A stretch of 64,000 nt of DNA from Protea cynaroides. Lineage: Eukaryota > Streptophyta > Magnoliopsida > Proteales > Proteaceae. The notes beneath the pieces were generated by a model that saw nothing but the letters and a program-made list of their open reading frames with translations, was not told the DNA's origin and did not search any database. The position numbers were made by a program, and so were the translations under genes. Below, one piece after another: positions 10,829 through 22,603 of the stretch. Numbering within the stretch: position 1 is the stretch's first letter; each line of letters opens with the position of its first letter. The DNA lies in assembly GCA_028583415.1 (NCBI GenBank), contig CM053276.1, positions 60,741,510-60,805,509 on the forward strand. The letters are read 5' to 3'.

Positions 10829-12280
10829 AGACATCCCTTAGCCTCTTTCACTCCTTTTGGAACCCTAAATGAGAGTGAGACAAAGAGAAGAGAAGGAAGA
10901 AAAGAAGAAGAGAAGGAGAATTTGAGAAGACAAGTAAAGAGAAGGAGAATTTGAGAAGACAACTAAAGAGAAGGAATTCAAAGAAATCTCTGAATCTCAG
11001 CAACCCTAAGGTATGAATACATTTTCTATGAACTATGTAAGACCCTAGAATAGCTTATGAAGAAGTTAGGGTTGGGAAAAACCCAAATCATCTACCCATG
11101 GATGAGTTTCAAAGAAATCCATGAAAGTAATCATCATAGACAATGAAAAGTGTATAAAAATCATAGTTATGAGCCATAGAACATTATTAGAATGGACCTA
11201 CGACACTAAAGGATCGACCCCATGCTCTCGGGAAGTCCAGGGAGGCTAAGGTCGCACATAGGGTCGATGGGTAACCGACCCTATGACCGACCCTACACCC
11301 TGGGGTCTCAGATACCTGCGACCCATCCTGCGACCCTAGCTTTACAACAAGCTTAAATTGTTGGAATTTATTTCTAATTAGAATCTATCAATTTGTTAGG
11401 TTTTCCTAGGGATATAAAAGTGATTTTTAGAGCTTGAAAGAGGATCTACACTCAATCAAAGGTGAGGGAACAAGACCTAAACTAAATAGCTAATAATAAA
11501 CTATTTTTGTTTATTGAGTCCAATGCCATGTATGATTCTATGATTGTATGATTGTAATGTGCATATCACATGTCATCTACTATTCCTGTTATTATTGTTC
11601 ATGCATATTTAATTTGGTTTATTATAACATGATGATGATGATGATGATGATGCTATGAATAGGCATGTGAATGTATGTGTGTGGTTAGTGTACTTGATGC
11701 AAGTGGAGCATCAAGGGCAGGACGTGGCATTGTGGTTCAATTTGATCACCAGACTCTAGCTCTATCTCTACTCAAGTCTTGTCCACTAACATCATCGTAT
11801 CACCATTACCTTAGTGGAACAAATACGTTGTAGGGCATCAGGGGGGGACGTGACATTGTGGTTCAGCCTGGTCACCAGACCCTAGCTCTATCTCTATGGA
11901 TGTATTGAGGGATGCTGGGGTGAGGCCTTGGATACACTATTTGACATTAAGATTGGTTAGTTGTGAACCCAGTTTGCAAGCCCTCGCCAATAGGGGCTTA
12001 CGTGTTGGTATGGGAGCATGTGGTACTGCAATGCCGATACCCATTGGGTATACTATTTCCATGGTGGGTGCATGTAGGACGACAATGCCGATATTCATTG
12101 GGCGGCTTCACACACTCATGTATAGATGTGAGGCGGCCTCCGAAACCTTTCTATATGACATTGCAAACTTATAAACTAGACCAAAGATATGAATTGAATG
12201 CATGCATATATTTGTTGCATTGTTTTGTTTGCTCACTGAGCCGTGATGTGTGCTTACCCTTTCGACGTCGAATGCTTTTA

Positions 12281-12415
12281 CTTGATGATGCAGGTACCAT
12301 GGTTGAAGATTTTATGAATGCTCCGATGTATGGACATGCGGCGGCAATAGACGCTGAAGTTTTGATGGAATCGTATGATTCGTCATGCGAGTGCAACTCT
12401 TCTGTTTTTGATTAG
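12281..12415 (+). CDS. LTR-embedded conserved 45-codon open segment (B 5' copy)
   Basis: LDDAGTMVEDFMNAPMYGH... ending YDSSCECNSSVFD then TAG, 135 nt. It is the 3' end of a longer open frame (from 11963). The 3' LTR copy of B has lost one base after GAAGATTTA (about 21788) and is frameshifted. Confidence 0.35.
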   Translation, partial: LDDAGTMVEDFMNAPMYGHAAAIDAEVLMESYDSSCECNSSVFD

Positions 12416-12695
12416 ATTTTATTCAAATTATACAGACGATGTAATTGATTAAATATTTTATTTATGTCTTAATATTTTGAAGATAATTGAATAATTTATT
12501 TATGTTATCATCTTTAGATTCTCAGTTCATTTAATATTAAAGACTTCCGCTATTATGTATTTACTCTGATTATTGTTGTGTATGTGTATGGTTTGAACAA
12601 ACGGACACAGCCTATTCGAGATCCTAGTTGAACCGTTGGTTTATTAGCGATTCATCACACCATTCTGAATAGTACAGAATTGGGGTGTGACAACT

Positions 12696-12707
12696 TGGTA
12701 TCAGAGC
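12696..12707 (+). other. Element B primer binding site (tRNA-iMet)
   Basis: TGGTATCAGAGC, 3 bases after the LTR end, complementary to the 3' terminal 12 bases of plant initiator tRNA-Met. Confidence 0.95.
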
Positions 12708-12978
12708 TCTCAGGCCCTGTCTGTTAAACCAGTATACTTCCACAAAAGTTCATGAACTGAGTTAGGATTAAATTTAAAAGCTGTAATAAGAACACATTAT
12801 AAGCACCTGTGTTGTATGAGACAAAATTAAGAAAGAGAATAATGTACATATAAGAAACAAGATTTATATACATCAAATCAAAAGCAATGTTTATACATAT
12901 CCAAATCAGAATACAGTCCACAATCCGGACAGTTACTCTGTAGTACAAAGAAGTATAAAAAGAAAATATATATATACA
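12708..12978. other. Element B leader between PBS and antisense-gene stop, with hairpin
   Basis: 271 AT-rich bases without a gene. Inverted repeat CAGAATA / TACTCTG at 12907-12940 (one mismatch), with TCCGGA in the loop. It corresponds to the hairpins in A, C and D. Confidence 0.4.
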
Positions 12979-14200
12979 TCATGGAGATGGAGGTGCTGGA
13001 GGAGGAGGTGCCTCATGATCTCTATCGTAGTCCTCAGCATACACTTTAGTCAACTAGGCCACCTGAGTCTGGGTCACCTGGAGACAAGCTGCCAGCTCGG
13101 CCATCCGCTGATCTGACGAGCGTTGGGCCTCTCTAATCTCACGCAGTAGCCCCATAATATCATCCGAGGGTGGGCGTGAAAGACCAGCCATGTGTGAAGG
13201 AGCCCGAGATGGACCAGCTCCAGTAGAACATGGAGGTGATTGAGGAGGTATAACATCTACATCCGTATACATGCGATCCTCATCATCACCCCCATGAACC
13301 CCTACTCCTCCTGCTGTTGCTGCTGCCACCTCTGCGTCTGCTACCTCTACCCGAGTATGAGGACGCACCAGAGCGTTCCTCTCCTCATCACTGACCTGAG
13401 CATCCTGCATGCCCATCCTATAGATGGCCTCCAAGTCCAGCATTGATGAGAAAGTCTTCTCTTGAATCTTCTCATCTACTAATTCAACCCCTAGGCGGGT
13501 AAGCAGTGTAGTGATCAGGCGTCATAGGGTTGGTTGCCTATCTGACCAGGCAGCGTAGCACAGATCATCGTCCTCATAATAATATAAGGGAGGCAGACAG
13601 GCTACCTAGTGCAGATACAGTAAAGTAGGTACTGGGTCAACTAGGAGATCCTCTCGTAATGTCCACTCTGGGGTATCAGGTTGTGCTGGATGATCTTACA
13701 GTACACCTAAGGCTCTGGACGTAGGTTGATCATTTTCATCTCCCAGCGATCCTCTCTGATAAGCTGACGGTCTATCTCAGCCCGCATCTCCAAGGAAAAG
13801 AATTGGGGCTCCCTGGGAGCACAGTACACTAAAGGGCCGTCATGTGATATGCCCAAAAGATCTGCTAACTGCTGGCAGTCAAAGGGAACCTCTACTTCTT
13901 TGACGTATCTCGTGATCCTGAGCTCCCTACCCCTCTCAGTGTCATTGTGATCTCCCACCACCTGGAGATTACAATAGAACTGTCTCACCAGATCCGAGCG
14001 GGTACAGGCATCGTAGGTAATCATGGGAAGCCAGCCCATGTCACCAAATGCTGTCTCCACGTCGAACAAGGCTAGACTACCAAGTCCACACGACGACCTC
14101 CCTCTACCTTCTTACGAGCATAGCGAGCATACTGAGCTTCGGCCTCGTTAGAGCGGAAACGAACTGGGTCGTGAACCCTAGGAACTTTGGTATGAGCCAT
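12979..14200 (-). pseudogene. Element B antisense accessory gene (plant transposon protein domain), decayed
   Basis: Minus-strand gene from MAHTKVPRVHDPVRF (ATG at 14200) to TGA at 12979, opposite in direction to gag-pol. A one-base deletion after KVEGGRRVDL (about 14080) shifts the frame. The main domain is open from 14069 to 13707 (FGDMGWLP, VRQFYCNLQVVGD, LLGIS). A stop replaces an Arg codon near 13706, followed by a further shift, and the C-terminal part resumes at 13443. It has one degenerate copy of the SDQRMAEL repeat where A and C have three or more. No catalytic motif seen; family placement by the FYCNL...LLGI and NLPYG-type blocks. Confidence 0.75.
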
Positions 14201-15141
14201 ATTATCTATCAAAACAAAGAAAGACAAATAATAGATTAGTAATGGTGAAAAACCCAAAACATTCGGCATTATAACAGCATAAACTGGTCAAAAGCCTCAC
14301 TTTTCACCCAACCACTTGGGCAGGAGGACTTACATAGGTTCCAAACCATCCTGCAAGGTTTATACAGTTGGAAGAAATTTCAATAAATTTGAAAAAAATC
14401 TCAAAAATTAGGTCAAAATTAAAAAATTTTAAGTTTCTCGATAACAAACCGATGAAACTTGAATATTTTTGAGGGCTTTCATCCATTGGGTGACCAACAA
14501 CAAACGCCCCCAATAAAAATCGAATTTTTATGGTTAGAAAAATTTTAATATGAAGAAAACGATATAAATGGGGAAAAACCTAGTTTTGAAAGCTTCAAAA
14601 TAGGAGATAGTAGAGAGTATACCTGAAGAGACGGAGCGAAAGTCACAAATGGAAGAGAAGATCACCAAACACCAGGGGTCGCTACTGTAGCAACTCAAGA
14701 AACCGAGTTGAGTAGGAAGGAAGGAGAAAGAATGGGAAACGAATCCAAAATTGGAATTAAAAACCTGATTCTGGACCGTAGGGTCGTAGAATTTGACCAA
14801 AACATGCGACCCTACGATCGACCTTGTCATCAACCCTAGCCTCTCGGTGATCTGACAGAGAACTAGGGGTCGGACCTAGGGTCAGATATATACTGACCCT
14901 ACCATCGACCCTAGGCTCTCGGTAAGCTGACAGTAATTCTCAGGGTTGCATACCCTGGGGTCGCATAAGGACCGACCCTATCATCGACCCTACGATGGAA
15001 AATATAGTATATTGCCAGAATGATTTGAAAATTTTGAAAAATTGTATTGATTAGTTGGATTTGGACTTAAGAGAATAAATTATATTGATGGCCTCACATG
15101 TGCTATGATTTTTTCAGACACTACTACCACCGGAATAGGAA
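14201..15141. promoter_or_regulatory. Element B divergent spacer between antisense gene and gag
   Basis: Non-coding. It holds the antisense leader with its intron candidate, then TAGGGTCG/CGACCCTA motifs in both orientations at about 14775-15000, then the gag leader with a TTTTTTCAG tract at about 15109-15117. Presumed promoter region of the minus-strand gene. Confidence 0.5.
14206..14622 (-). other. 5'-UTR intron candidate of element B antisense gene
   Basis: Minus strand: donor CTTCAG|GTATAC, acceptor TTTGATAG|ATAAT five bases before the ATG; 417 nt. Same place as in A, C and D. Confidence 0.5.
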
Positions 15142-16407
15142 AGGGCCGGGCGAAGAGGGAACAGACGAGAACGTAACCCAATTCCACCACCACCACCTGT
15201 GGATGAAGATAGCCACGTAAATCAGGAAGCACAAAAAAATCTGAATACGGCACCGCCAGTGGCTAATGGCCAGACAAATCCTATTAACTTGCCAGTCCCA
15301 CCTATGGATCTGGCTACGGCGGTAATGAACTTGGCACAACAGCTGCAACAAATACAACAGGTGCAATCTAATATGCAAGCTGCCATAGGCATGACTTTTC
15401 CAACTGCACATACGACACCGATCCAGCAGGACAGGCAAGCACAGTACCAAGGGGAAGTAACACGGTACTCCACGCACCTCAAACACCAGACATGCAGGCT
15501 CAAGTATAGAACCCTGAAGTAGCTCAGGGTGGATATCAGTACCAACCACCTATGAATGGGGCCTATGCTCCGTATCAGCTGGACCACTCCAGACTGGTCG
15601 AGCGTTTCCAGAAGATGAAGCCCAAAGAATTTAATGGCAAGCCAGCAGATCCTTTGTGGCCACCACACTGGGTTGATGAAATGGAAAGAAACTTTATGAT
15701 GATGACAGTGAATGAAGAGGAGAAAGTGTTGTGCACCACATTTATGCTAAAGGGCAATGCACACCATTGGTGGAAGTCTATCAGGACATATTTGTTAACC
15801 AAGCACACCCAATTGACCTGGGGTATATATAAAGAGGCATTCTTTGAGAAGTACTTTCCTAGAAGTTTTAGAGATTCTATGGAGAGAGAGTTCCTGAGTT
15901 TATATCAGGGACAGATGACTGTCGACGCATATCAACAGCGTTATGAGGAGCTGTTCTTCTTTGCGCCAGTCAGTATGCAAGAGGAAGATACGAAGACCCG
16001 AAGGTTCGTGATGGGACTTAGGGGAAGCATCCGTGAGCATGTTCTGGGCTTGGCAAAGAAAATTTACAATGAAGCGGTACAAATTGCTCGAGTAATAGAG
16101 TCGAGCCAGAAAGAGAGCTATTTTGCTGAAAACAAGGGTATTAAAAGGCGAACTAGAACTTCATATAATGGAGGGAATACAAGGACATTCAAACCCTTTC
16201 GTACTCAAGGCTTTAATGCTACAGCCAAGACTACCTCAGCAGCCCCATCACAACCAAAGCAAAATGGTGAAGGAATAAGGTGTTTTAACTACAATCAAGT
16301 GGGATATATTTCAAGGGAGTGTCCTAAGCCCTGAAAGCAGCTACAGCAAGGAAAGGTTTATGCAGTTACATCTGAGGATGTTGTCGCATCACCTGATGTG
16401 GTCACAG
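15142..16407 (+). pseudogene. gag: Element B gag, decayed
   Basis: Capsid/nucleocapsid gene. The position of the gag ATG reads AGG (15142-15144), so the start codon is lost; the frame then continues (DEDSHVNQEAQ) to about 15450, where it shifts. The gag domain is open from 15552 (MERNFMMMTVNEEEK, HHWWKS, KYFPRSFRDSMERE) to the zinc knuckle near 16280-16325, where CFNYNQ replaces CFNCNQ, so the second Cys is missing and the His position is also changed (GYIS). A TGA replaces a Lys codon near 16332. The reading frame reaches the intron candidate at ...DVVTG. Confidence 0.88.
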
Positions 16408-16477
16408 GTATGACCTGAACCTTTCACTTTGTGATTACATTGTGTGAGCATGTAGACTAAATTAGAATAAATCACAG
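16408..16477 (+). other. Element B gag-pol junction intron candidate (70 nt)
   Basis: GTATGACC...AATCACAG between CACAG and GTACCG. Contains an in-frame TGA and is not a multiple of 3; removing it keeps one frame from gag into protease. Flanked by the direct repeat TCACAGGTA. Branch-like GACTAAA at about 16455. Confidence 0.65.
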
Positions 16478-19400
16478 GTACCGTACCTATTAATGGCATA
16501 CCCGCTAGAGTACTCTTTGATTCTGGAGCTACTCATTCTTTTATATCTGTGTTGTTTGGAAAAAAATGAACCTACCCCTCAAACCTTTAGACTATAAACT
16601 TCTTGTACGATCGCCGATGGGACTAGAAGTGGAATTAGAAAAGGGTTATGGACCATGTCCAGTTCTTATTGAAGAGAAGACTTTGGATGCAACCTTGATC
16701 CAACTTGAGATGGCAGACTTTGACGTCATCCTGGGAATGGACTGGTTAGCTCGGCATTCTGCAAACCTATTATGTGCAGAAAAGAAGTTGACATTTAAAG
16801 ACAAGGAAGGAACATAGTTCAGTTTTGCGGGAACCAAACTACCCCGTAAACGGAAACTCATCCTCTCTGCATTGAGGGCTAGAAAATGCCTTGAGAAAGG
16901 AGGAGTTGGGTATCTGGTCTCAGTGGTCGACCTCACCAAGGAAGCCCCACGAATAGAGGATATTGATGTTGTGCATGACTTTCCAGATGTATTTCTTGAA
17001 GAATTACCAAGACTACCACCTGACCGAGCTACAGAGTTTGTTATAGATTTGATACCAGGAGCCGCACCAGTATCTAAAGCACCCTATCGAATGGCTCCTA
17101 CTGAGCTAAAGGAATTGAAGGTGCAGTTATAAGAATTATTGGATAAGGGTTACATCAGACCTAGCATATCACCATGGGGAGCACCAGTATTATTCGTAAA
17201 GAAGAAGGACGGTAGTGTTTGACTGTGTATAGACTACCGGGAACTGAATAAGCTGACAATCAAGAATCGATACCCTTTGCCTTGGATCAATGACTTGTTC
17301 AATCAGTTGCAAGGTGCCAAGGTGTTCTCCAAGATCGATCCTCGGTCAGGATACCATCAGTTGAAGATTAAGGACAGTGATATTCCAAAGACAGCATTTA
17401 GGACCAGATATGGACATTATGAATTTTTGGTCATGTCTTTTAGATTGACGAATGCACCAACAACTTTTATGAAACTTATGAATCGGGTATTCCATGATAT
17501 GTTGGATACGTCGGTCATTGTATTCATTGATGATATATTGGTCTACTCTAAGGACAAGGAAACTCATATATTGAATCTAAACGCCGCTCTGCAGCGATTA
17601 CGGAAGGAGAAGCTTTACGCCAAATTTACAAAGTGTGAGTTTTGGCTAAATGAAGTCGCTTTCTTAGGCCATGTAGTATCCGCTGAAGGAATTAAGGTGG
17701 ATCCTAGCAAGATTGAAGCCATTATGAAGTGGGAAGCACCAAAGAGTGTTGCAGAAATTAGAAGTTTTCTAGGTCTAGCTGGGTATTACCGACGATTCGT
17801 GGAAGACTACTCCAGGATCGCCGTCTTGCTTACCAGTTTGACTAAGAAAGGAGAAAAGTTTATTTGGACTGACAAATGTAAGATCAGTTTCTAAACATTG
17901 AAGGCAAGATTGATATCTGCTCCCATCTTGACTATTCTTATTCCAGGACAACCATTTGTTTTATACACTGATGCATCTGGATTGGGTTTAGGATGTGTAC
18001 TTATGCAAGGAGAATAAGTAGTTGCATATGCTTCAAGACAACTGAAGACACATGAGAAAAACTACCCCACTCATGACTTGGAATTAGCGGCAGTGGTACA
18101 TGCTGTCAAGATATGGAGACATTATTTGTATGGAGAGAAATTTCAGATTAAATCAGATCATAAGAGTCTTACTTATTTATTTAATCAGAAGGAGTTGAAC
18201 ATGAGACAAAGAAGATGGTTGGAATTATTAAAGGATTATGATTGTGATATCCAGTATCATCCAGGAAAGGCTAATGTAGTGGCTGATGCGCTAAGTAGGA
18301 AAGCAATGATAAAATCTCAAGGAGAAGATAACACGATTGCAACAATGTGTACTATAGGAAGAGTATTCAATCATGGTAATGAGCAGTTCGTGATAGATGC
18401 ACCGGGTGGATCGACCAACCAAGGGTTTATTCATCGGTTTTCAAATATGTTTGCAATATTGAAGATTGTACCTGATATAATTGATGAAGTGAAAGCCGCT
18501 ATTAAATCAGACCCTTATCTACAAATGGTACAAGAAGACATCAAAAAAGGTAGGACTATTCCTGAGTTCACCTTGGACGAAGAAAAGGTACTAAAGTACA
18601 AGGGACGAATATGTATTCTTGAAACGGAAAACTCGGACGTTAGACACAGATTAATGAAGGAAGCTCATACCACCGCCTATTCGGTACATCCTAGAAGTAC
18701 GAAGATTTATCGTGAATTGAAGAAATTATATTGGTGGAGAGGAATGAAAGCTGATGTAGCTAAATTCGTGTCTCAATGCCTAAACTGTCAGAGGGTGAAG
18801 GCTAAACGACAAAGACCTGTCGGACTGTTGCAACTGCTGCCAGAACCAGCATGGAAATGGGACTACATCACTATGGACTACGTCACCGGGTTACCATTGA
18901 CTCCTCGAGTGGTTGACGCGATCTGGGTGATTGTAGATCGTCTGACTAAGACAGCTCGCTTTATAGCAATACGACCTCAGTATACACTAGAATGGTTAGT
19001 CAAGTTGTATGTGGATAATATTGTCAGACTACACGGTGTACCTGAAAGCATTGTGTCTGGTAGAGATCCACGACTTACTTTAAAGTTTTGGGAAGGATTG
19101 CAGAAGGCTATGGGTACAACGTTGAAGTTTAGTACTACATTTCATCCTCAGACGGACGGACAGTCGAAGCGTACCATACAGATTTTAGAAGACATGCTTC
19201 GAGCTTGTGTAATAGATTTTAAAGGATCATGGGATGAGAAACTACCATTGATCGAGTTTGCCTATAACAACAGCTATCAAGCTACTATACAGATGTCACC
19301 CTATGAAGCACTGCATGGTAGGAAATATCGAACTCCTCTATTTTGGAATGAAGTTGGAGAACGTAGCATTGTTGGATCAGAATTTATTGAAGAAACTTGT

Positions 19401-19941
19401 CAAGTGGTCGACATTATCAAAAAGAGAGTAAGAACGGCTCAAAATCGTCAGAAAAAAATATGCAGATACTCAACGCCGAGACCTTGAATTTTTTGTCGGT
19501 GATAAGGTATTCTTGAAAGTGTCACCGATGCGTGGGTTAAAACGGTTCAGACAGAAAGGAAAGCTAAGTCTGAGATATGTCGGGCCATATGAGGTTCTAG
19601 CCAAATGTGGAAAAATGAATTATAAGTTAGCACTACCACCATTTATGTCAAGTGTGCATGATGTATTTCATATCTCCTTATTAAAGAAGTACGTCAGAGA
19701 TCCAACACACGTTTTGACAGCAGGTCCACCAGATCTAACTGATGACTTGACGATCGAAGTAGCACCAACTGAAATCACAGGTCAAAAGGTTCAACGTTTA
19801 CGTAACCGTGACATATACTATGTTAAAGTCACCTGGAGAAGTCGAGATATAGAAAAGATCACATGGGAACAAGAGAATTCAATGCGAAAGCAATACCCTC
19901 ATCTTTTTGACTCGGAAGGTATGTACAAATTTCGAGGATAA
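16478..19941 (+). pseudogene. pol: Element B pol with chromodomain, decayed
   Basis: Protease with DSG at 16519-16527; RT about 17130-17800 with FIDD, the two Asp codons at 17529-17534; RNase H about 17950-18300; integrase zinc region 18660-18800 (H..H, CLNC); integrase core about 18850-19230; chromodomain about 19768-19911 (VQRLRNRDI, VKVTWRSRD, ITWEQE, YPHLF); end at 19941. Damage: one-base insertion near 16562, stops at about 16815, 17130, 17221, 17893 and 18016 (mostly Gln or Arg codons), one-base insertion near 19455. In integrase the Asp of the SDRD motif is Gly and the Glu of GQSERT is Lys, so two catalytic acids are gone. The longest open piece, 18078-19487, spans RNase H to integrase. 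Confidence 0.9.
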
Positions 19942-19950
19942 AATTTTTAA

Positions 19951-19965
19951 TAAGCAGGGGGGAGT
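19951..19965 (+). other. Element B polypurine tract
   Basis: TAAGCAGGGGGGAGT directly before the 3' LTR; primes plus-strand DNA synthesis in this class. Confidence 0.85.
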
Positions 19966-22165
19966 TATAAGACCCGTACCGAACTAACTGGTCTTACCAC
20001 CTTATACCAGGTCTACCTATCATGGTCGAGCCAAGTGGACCAAGTACGTAAAGGAAATCAAAAAACCAGGTATGAATTTGACCCAAAAACAGTAAATATG
20101 AGGGTAGGGTTGCGCATAAACAAGTAGGGTCGACCCCATCTCAACAGAGTCCAACCCATGACTTTTCAGTCCTAGGGTCGGATGACTTGAGACCCTAGGG
20201 TCGACGGATTCTGCGACCCTAGCAACGACCCTATGGTGACAGACTAAAACCGTGAATTAGGAAACTTTCCTAATTTCAGGGAGTCCTTTCCTAATCTCGA
20301 TGGGACATATTTTGGGAGGTTTTTCTCTATAAATAGGACATCCCTTAGCCTCTTTCACTCCTTTTGGAACCCTAATTGAGAGTAAGAGAAAGAGAAGAGA
20401 AGGAAGAAAAGAAGAAGAGAAGGAGAATTTGAGAAGACAACTAAAGAGAAGGAATTCAGAGAAATCTCTGAATCTCAGCAACCCTAAGGTGTGAATACAT
20501 TCTCCATGAACTATGTAAGACCCTAGAATAGCTTATGAAGAAGTTAGGGTTGGGAGAAACCCAAATCATCTACCCATGGATGAGTTTCAAAGAAATCCAT
20601 GAAAGTAATCATCATAGACAATAGAAAGTGTGTAAAACTCATAGTTATGAGCCATAGAACATTCTTAGAATGGACCTACGAGACTATAGGATCGACCCCA
20701 TGCTCTCGGGAAGTCCAGGGAGGCTCTGGTCGCACATAGGGTCGATGGGTAACCGACCCTATGACCGACCCTACACCCTGGGGTCTTAGATATCTACGAC
20801 CCATCCTGCGACCCTAGCTTTATAGCATGCTTAAATTATTGGAATTTATTTTTAATTAGAATCTATCAATTTGTTAGGTTTTCCTAGTGATATAAAAGTT
20901 ATTTTTAGAGCTTGAAAGAGGATCTACACTCAATCAAAGGTGAGGGAACAAGACCTAAACTAATTGGCTAATAATAAACTATTTTAATTTATTGAATCCA
21001 ATGTCATGTATGATTCCATGATTGTATGATTTTAATGTGCATATCACATGTCATCTACTATTCCTGTTATTATTGTTCATGTATATTTATTTTCATTTAT
21101 TATAACATGATGATGATGATGATGATGCTAGGAATAGGCATGTGAATGTATGTGTGTGGTTAGTGTACTTGATGCGAGTAGAGCATCAGGGGGAGGACGT
21201 GGTATTGTGGTTCAGCCTGGTCTCCAGACTCTAGCTCTATCTCTACTCAAGTCTTGTCCACTAACATCGTCGTATCACTATTACCTTAGCGGAACAAATA
21301 CGTCGTAGGACATCAGGGGGGGACGTGATATTGTGGTTCAGCCTGGTCACCAGACCCTAGCTCTATCTTTATGGATGTATTGAGGGATGCTGGGGTGAGG
21401 CCTTGGATACACTGTTTGACATTAGGATTGGTTAGTTGCGAGCCCAGTTTGCAAGCCCTCGCCAATAGGGGTTTACGTGTTGCTATGGGAGCATGTGGTA
21501 CTGCAATGCCGATACCCATTGGATACAGTGTTTCCATGGTGGGTGTATGTGGGATGGCAATGCCGATATTCATTGGGCGGCTTCACACACTCGTGTATAG
21601 AGGTGAGGCGGCCTCCGAACCTTTCTATAGCACATTGCAAACTTATAAACCAGACCAAAGATATGAATTGAATGCATGCATATGTTTGTTGCATTGTTTT
21701 ATTTGCTCACTGAGCCGTGATGTGTGCTCATCCTTTCGACGTCGAATGCTTTTAGTTGATGATGCAGGTACCACGTTTGAAGATTTATGAATGCTCTGAT
21801 ATATGGACATGTGGCGGCGATAGACGCTGAAGTTTTGATGGAATCGCATGATTCGTCATGCGAGTGCCACTCTTGTGTTTTTTATTAGATTTTATTCAAA
21901 TTATACAGATGATGTAATTGATTAAATATTTTATTTATGTCTTAGTATTTTGAAGATAATTGAATAATTTATTTATGTTATCAACTTTAGACACTCAGTT
22001 CATTTAATATTAAAGACTTCCGCTATTGTGTATTTACTCTGATTATTGTTGTGTATGTGTATGGTTTGAACAAACAGACACAGCCTATTCGAGATCCTGG
22101 TTGAACCATTGGTTTATTAGCGGTTCATCACACTATTCTGAATAGTGCGGAATTGGGGTGTAACA
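19966..22165 (+). repeat. Element B 3' LTR
   Basis: 2200 bp, TATAAGACCC...GGTGTAACA. The first G of the TG end is mutated to A. It matches the 5' LTR closely throughout but differs by scattered changes and small indels, so the insertion is not recent. TATAAATA at 20328-20335. Confidence 0.95.
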
Positions 22166-22170
22166 GTCTG

Positions 22171-22603
22171 AGGTTGTCATTATGATGCTTTTAGCCAAAA
22201 TGATGTGTCAACGATTTAGTGACTGTTATATATGCTTTGTACCAGTTTTTCAAAGGGGCAATCAGCCTTTTTGGATTTGGTGATCACTTCATCAATAGCA
22301 GTGGCTGCTAAGGCATCGTTACATGTTGTACTTTTTGGGGAAAGAAAGTCTTTCAAACCATCGTTCTTGTTATGCCTTGAGCTGGAGGCTGCCACACTAG
22401 CAGTCACATTGGAAACTGAAGAGAGAAAACCCTTGGAAAGGTCTTTGAGTCCTATAAATAGGACTATTGTCTTCTTCTTTCTACTTTGATTTCTTGCTTC
22501 TTATTGAAACTCTGCCAGAATTTTTATTGCTGCTTTTTCTGCTTATTTTCATCTTCTTGTTGCATTAGTAAATTCATCGTCTTCTTCTGACTCTTCAGAA
22601 AAA
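22171..22603 (+). promoter_or_regulatory. Putative promoter and leader of the H antisense ORF
   Basis: No coding frame supported. TATAAATA at 22453-22460 (CCTATAAATAGGAC) followed by a pyrimidine-rich leader (CTTCTTCTTTC) and TTCAG before the ATG at 22604. It would drive plus-strand transcription, antisense to H gag-pol. Confidence 0.45.

Larger units (their letters stand above)
10457..12692 (+). repeat. Element B 5' LTR
   Basis: 2236 bp, TGTAAGACCC...GGTGTGACA (TG...CA). It contains AGGGTCG/CGACCCT clusters at about 10600-10725 and 11220-11335, a TATA box, a (GAT)n run at about 11630-11653 and the LTR open segment. The first bases form an inverted repeat GTAAGACC (10458-10465) / GGTCTTAC (10481-10488). 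Confidence 0.95.
10457..22165 (+). mobile_element. Element B: complete Tekay/Del-type retrotransposon with antisense gene
   Basis: 11,709 bp with both LTRs, PBS, antisense gene, gag, pol with chromodomain, and purine tract. Five-base target duplication GTCTG at 10452-10456 and 22166-22170. Structurally complete but coding-defective: the gag start codon is lost, there are several stops and frameshifts, and two integrase catalytic acids are replaced. Confidence 0.95.

Noticed and set aside
12696..12707. tRNA gene suggested by initiator tRNA-Met similarity
   Set aside because: Only 12 bases match, as expected for a primer binding site; no cloverleaf follows.
15124..15808. Minus-strand frames opposite element B gag (and equal ones opposite gag in A, C, D)
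   Set aside because: Mirror images of gag; their spelling follows the constraint of the gag strand and they have no homology of their own that I recognise.
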